Shown here: one piece after another, positions 60,942 to 64,000 of the stretch | Layout: each line of letters begins with the position of its first letter | Position numbering within the stretch: position 1 is the stretch's first letter | Assembly: GCA_048268005.1 (NCBI GenBank) | Contig: JBLWWJ010000004.1 | Location: forward strand, 248,001-312,000 | DNA: 64,000 nt | Reading direction: 5' to 3' | Source of the DNA: Ancylomarina sp048268005 | GTDB taxonomy: Bacteria > Bacteroidota > Bacteroidia > Bacteroidales > Marinifilaceae | Notes under the pieces: generated by a model | Database searches by the model: none | The model's input: the letters and a program-made list of their open reading frames with translations, nothing else | What the model was told of the DNA's origin: nothing | Program-made: the position numbers and the translations under genes

Positions 60942-61358
60942 TTACCACATAAAGAATTTTGGATTATCTACGAACTGACTGATATCATCGTAATTAACGG
61001 CAAGAACAATTAAGTCGACAAGTGGAATTAAACCGAATACACCACCACAAGTTAGAATGTAACCAACTCCAGTCATTACTTTAGTTCCTAAATAAAAACG
61101 GTGAACACCTAGAGCTCCTAAAAAGAAATCTAACAAGATCGCAGCCATAGGACTTTTAGATTTTACGCTAGAATTTAAAGTTGTTGAAGATGTCATCATA
61201 TCAGAAGACATTTCATTTAAATTCATCATGATAGTTGTTGAAGCTTTTTCAAACAATACATCAATTTTAGCATCGTTAACTTGATAGTTAGATGCTTCTA
61301 CAGTCGAAAATGTAAACATAGTGCAAATAAATGCAACGAGGAATAAAAGTTTTTTCAT
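60942..61358 (-). CDS. TM2-domain membrane protein
   Basis: A 138-residue protein with a signal peptide (ending VEAS), a short linker rich in Ser/Thr/Met and a TM2 domain (68-125): AAILLDFFLGALGVHRFYLG, then CGGVFGLIPLVDLIVLA, two helices joined by a short turn. TM2 proteins are small and of unknown function in bacteria. It sits upstream of the LolA-like operon but is set off by a terminator. Confidence 0.88.
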   Translation of the reverse strand: MKKLLFLVAFICTMFTFSTVEASNYQVNDAKIDVLFEKASTTIMMNLNEMSSDMMTSSTTLNSSVKSKSPMAAILLDFFLGALGVHRFYLGTKVMTGVGYILTCGGVFGLIPLVDLIVLAVNYDDISQFVDNPKFFMW

Positions 61359-61381
61359 AAATGTATTTTATATGTTTAAAT

Positions 61382-61389
61382 CAAAATTA
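61382..61389 (-). promoter_or_regulatory. Putative -7 box of the TM2 gene
   Basis: TAATTTTG on the minus strand, 24 bases before the ATG, fits TAnnTTTG. The -33 region is not conserved. Confidence 0.45.
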
Positions 61390-61431
61390 AATAAATAATT
61401 GAACTTAATTATTCTAATTTATTAAATTTTA

Positions 61432-62673
61432 TTAAATTTTATTCAAATTTCTAAAATCATCACCTGTAGGGTTCTGGAAAACCTTTAAATTAAACTCGGG
61501 AACTATAGCAAGAATATGATCGAAAATGTCCGATTGTATAGCTTCATAGTTAGCCCATTCCTGATCGTTTGAAAAAACATAAATCTCAATTGGAAGTCCT
61601 TTCTCCGATGGCTGAAGTTGACGTACAAGGAAGGTCATGTCCTTGTGTATTTTGGGATGGTTTTGTAGATATGCTTCAATATACTTTCTGAATGTTCCTA
61701 CATTGGTTAATCGTTTCTGATTAACTGGGATCTCGTTTTCAGGATTCGCTTTTTTGATTTCTTCTTTTTTTTCTGCGATATAACTAGAAATGAGCTTGAT
61801 TTTTTCGGCCATTTCTATCTCGTCATCAGATAAAAAATGAATAGATTTCACGTCAATATTCAGATGACGTTTAATCCTTCTACCACCTGATTCTTCCATG
61901 CCTTTCCAGTTATTGAATGATTCTGAAACCAGAGCATAGGTTGGTATGGTACTAATCGTTTTATCCCAATTTTGTACTTTTACAGTATTTAAACTGATGT
62001 CGATAACAGTTCCGTCCGCACTTTTTGATGGCATGCTAATCCAATCGCCAATACTTACCATCTTATTGGCTGATAGTTGAATGGAGGCTACAAATCCTAA
62101 TATGGTATCCTTAAATACTAAGATTAGAACAGCAGCGAAGGCACCCATTGTACCTAAAATGTAAATAGGCGTTTTTCCAATTAGAATACTAATAATTGAA
62201 ATACATCCCATGACATAGAAAAAGATCTTGACAATTTGGATATAACCTTTTATAGGACGCGTTTTACTTACTGGCAGCGTGTTGTAGATATCATTGGTCG
62301 CACTAAAAAAGGAATCTATGAGCATAACGCTTAGGATAATCATATAGATATGGGTGGCATCCTGAATGAATTGACCAGTAGGCTCATGGGAGATCATTCC
62401 TGCACTAATATTGATTATAATAGCAGGTGCAAAATGTGATATTTTATTAAAAACCTTTCTTTCCAATAGAATATCATCCCAATGGGTTTTGGTTTTCCTA
62501 ACCAATTTGGTGATAATCGTAATCAGAATTTTTCTTGAAATAACATCGGAAAGCCAGGCTAGAATTAAAACCACTACAACTGCAATTGCAGATTGAAGAA
62601 TAATAGCAAAATTTTCGGCAATACCTTGATTGATTAACCAGTCTTTTAAATGAGCTCCCAGTAGTTCTTTCAT
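61432..62673 (-). CDS. MscS-family mechanosensitive ion channel (YbdG-like)
   Basis: A 413-residue channel with five N-terminal helices, the pore-lining helix region (ILGTMGAFAAVLILVFKDTILGFVASIQL, seen in parts) and the beta domain (VSIGDWISMPSKSADGTVIDIS). The C-terminal soluble part (about 260-413) is longer than in E. coli MscS, closer to YbdG-type miniconductance channels. It releases solutes on osmotic downshock. It is a single-gene unit. Confidence 0.9.
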   Translation of the reverse strand: MKELLGAHLKDWLINQGIAENFAIILQSAIAVVVVLILAWLSDVISRKILITIITKLVRKTKTHWDDILLERKVFNKISHFAPAIIINISAGMISHEPTGQFIQDATHIYMIILSVMLIDSFFSATNDIYNTLPVSKTRPIKGYIQIVKIFFYVMGCISIISILIGKTPIYILGTMGAFAAVLILVFKDTILGFVASIQLSANKMVSIGDWISMPSKSADGTVIDISLNTVKVQNWDKTISTIPTYALVSESFNNWKGMEESGGRRIKRHLNIDVKSIHFLSDDEIEMAEKIKLISSYIAEKKEEIKKANPENEIPVNQKRLTNVGTFRKYIEAYLQNHPKIHKDMTFLVRQLQPSEKGLPIEIYVFSNDQEWANYEAIQSDIFDHILAIVPEFNLKVFQNPTGDDFRNLNKI

Positions 62674-62745
62674 GCTTATTTGTCTATGGATGAGAATGTT
62701 TTTGAATACAATTGATAATGTAAACCGTTGGATTTAATATATGAA

Positions 62746-62753
62746 CAAATATA
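62746..62753 (-). promoter_or_regulatory. Putative -7 box of the MscS gene
   Basis: TATATTTG on the minus strand, 73 bases before the start codon. No matching -33 box. Confidence 0.45.
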
Positions 62754-62846
62754 TTGAATCGCTTTCTTAAAAAGAAACTTCAAAGTGATTCCTCTTTAGA
62801 GAATCTGGATATTCTTCTAAATAGTTTCAAGAACTGCAAAAGATCA

Positions 62847-62877
62847 TTTAATAGCCGTAAACTTTCTTTTAACTTTG
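62847..62877 (+). promoter_or_regulatory. Promoter of the M64 peptidase gene
   Basis: TTTA (62847-62850), a 19-base spacer and TAACTTTG (62870-62877). The leader would be about 16-20 bases to ATG 62900. Confidence 0.6.
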
Positions 62878-62899
62878 CTATAACCTTAAACATATTAAA

Positions 62900-64000
62900 A
62901 TGATTCGATCTTTAACATTAATTTTAAGCTTGCTATTTGTAGTAAGTAAGCTGAGTTTTGCCTCAGTTGATTTTGATACCTATTTTGAACACAAAACATT
63001 ACGTGTTGATTACCTCCTGGGAGGTAATGCAAAAGAACAAACGGTCTTCTTGCAAAATTTAAAAAAGGAAGCTCACTGGGGAGGTTCAACAAAAAATCTT
63101 GTAGATACCTTTAATTATGGCAATTTTCGATATAAACTGATTGATAAAACGTCTGGAACTTTAATTTATTCTCGAGGTTTTGGGTCTTTGTTTCAGGAAT
63201 GGCAAGCCACCCCAGAGGCAAAAACTCTGAATAGATCCTATTATCAAGTGAATGTGATGCCTTTCCCTAAGAATAAAGCTCAATTTATTATCGATTATAG
63301 AAATAGAGATGGTGTTTTTATTAAACTTTTCGAATACGAGATTGATCCAACGAACTATTTTATCATAGATGAAACAGCAATAAAAGTTAGGCATTCTAAG
63401 ATAATTGGAAATGGAGATTCTGATTCGAGCATTGATGTGGCTTTTATTGCAGAAGGCTATACAAAGGAGGAAATGGGGAAATTTAGAGCAGATGTTGAGC
63501 GAGTTGCTGGTTATGTATTGAATGTAGAACCATTTAAAGCTTATGCTGACCGCTTTAATATATATGCATTGGAATCTATTTCTGAAGAGTCGGGACCAGA
63601 TATTCCGGGTAAGCATATTTATAAGAACACTGTTCTGAATTCAAACTTCTATACTTTCGATTCCGAGCGATACCTCACAACCTCTGATTTGAAAAGTATG
63701 TACGATATAGCCGCTAATGTTCCTTATGATCAGATTTTTGTATTAATAAATACGGAGAAGTATGGTGGTGCAGGCATTTATAATTATTACACATCTTGCG
63801 CATCGGACCATAAACTTTCTAGAGAAGTTGCAAGCCACGAGTTCGGACATGGTTTTGTGGGCTTGGCGGATGAGTATTACACTTCAGGTGTATCGGTAGA
63901 AGATTTTTATAATCTGAAAGTAGAGCCTTGGGAGCCTAATATCACTACTTTAATCGATTTTGATAGTAAGTGGAAGTCAATGATAGAGGGTGGCATACCT
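62900..64000 (+). CDS. M64 (IgA-peptidase) family zinc metallopeptidase, 3' end beyond window
   Basis: The frame opens at ATG 62900 and continues for 367 codons to the window edge. A signal peptide (ending SFAS) leads to an N-terminal beta domain and then the M64 catalytic region, which begins near VAFIAEGYTKEEM. The zinc motif is HEFGHGFVGLADEYY (HEXXHxxxGLxDE), preceded by CASDHKLSREVAS. M64 includes Clostridium ramosum IgA peptidase, but bacteroidal members are usually of unknown substrate. The rest of the domain and any C-terminal sorting domain are not in the window. Confidence 0.87.
   Translation, partial: MIRSLTLILSLLFVVSKLSFASVDFDTYFEHKTLRVDYLLGGNAKEQTVFLQNLKKEAHWGGSTKNLVDTFNYGNFRYKLIDKTSGTLIYSRGFGSLFQEWQATPEAKTLNRSYYQVNVMPFPKNKAQFIIDYRNRDGVFIKLFEYEIDPTNYFIIDETAIKVRHSKIIGNGDSDSSIDVAFIAEGYTKEEMGKFRADVERVAGYVLNVEPFKAYADRFNIYALESISEESGPDIPGKHIYKNTVLNSNFYTFDSERYLTTSDLKSMYDIAANVPYDQIFVLINTEKYGGAGIYNYYTSCASDHKLSREVASHEFGHGFVGLADEYYTSGVSVEDFYNLKVEPWEPNITTLIDFDSKWKSMIEGGIP

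Overview
The window is AT-rich DNA from a member of the Bacteroidota, most likely a marine, facultatively or strictly anaerobic Bacteroidales-type organism (Marinilabiliales/Marinifilaceae-like; this placement is an inference). The signs are Bacteroidetes -7 promoter boxes (TAnnTTTG), a two-component regulator propeller kinase, a TonB receptor with a carboxypeptidase-regulatory domain, a PorE-like periplasmic protein, and lipoproteins and Smr/SEC-C proteins of Bacteroidetes type. Genes are densely packed on both strands. I saw no rRNA, tRNA, CRISPR array, insertion sequence or prophage.

Layout: 1-3567 is the 5' part of a propeller histidine kinase (minus). 3.9-15.5 kb is a catabolic block: M28 peptidase, radical-SAM HydE, fused ADP-forming acyl-CoA synthetase, a 49-residue membrane protein, an Mpv17-like membrane protein, flavodoxin, an aminotransferase and a four-gene 2-oxoacid:ferredoxin oxidoreductase (VOR type). 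Together they can convert amino acids to 2-oxoacids, to acyl-CoA plus reduced ferredoxin, and to acid plus ATP. 15.7-17 kb holds two AT-rich lipoproteins. 17-19.7 kb encodes an LTA-synthase-like enzyme and a PAP2 phosphatase. 20-23.6 kb holds an active/inactive M16 peptidase pair, the second fused to a LolA-like domain. 23.7-23.9 kb contains a strong candidate small RNA with its own promoter and terminator. 23.9-29.8 kb holds aquaporin, TonB receptor, OB-fold lipoprotein and an alanine/glycine symporter. 30-37.3 kb has MtfA-SEC-C, MutS2, a Gate-domain permease and RecQ.

37.4-46.5 kb contains a LytTR regulator, a NACHT/STAND NTPase with a Bacteroidetes-type N-terminal domain, a 1235-residue exported protein with about 16 tandem TPR-like repeats, a fused SpmA/SpmB-like membrane protein and an S4 RNA-binding protein. 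46.6-52.5 kb (minus) has a GNAT acetyltransferase, a PorE-like protein ending in four SPOR-like units, a 2-oxoacid dehydrogenase E2 and RecR. 52.7-58 kb has a sodium:solute symporter, two adjacent simple-sequence repeats covering both convergent stop codons, a membrane-anchored reductive-dehalogenase homologue, a KAS III enzyme, a chalcone-isomerase-like protein and a SemiSWEET-like protein. 58-60.9 kb is a compact overlapping operon (LolA-like, exported YidD-like, two TPR plus IPGxG membrane proteins), my best candidate for an undescribed envelope system. A TM2 protein, an MscS channel and a truncated M64 metallopeptidase follow.

All function calls come from reading motifs in the translated sequence. 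No database search was possible.
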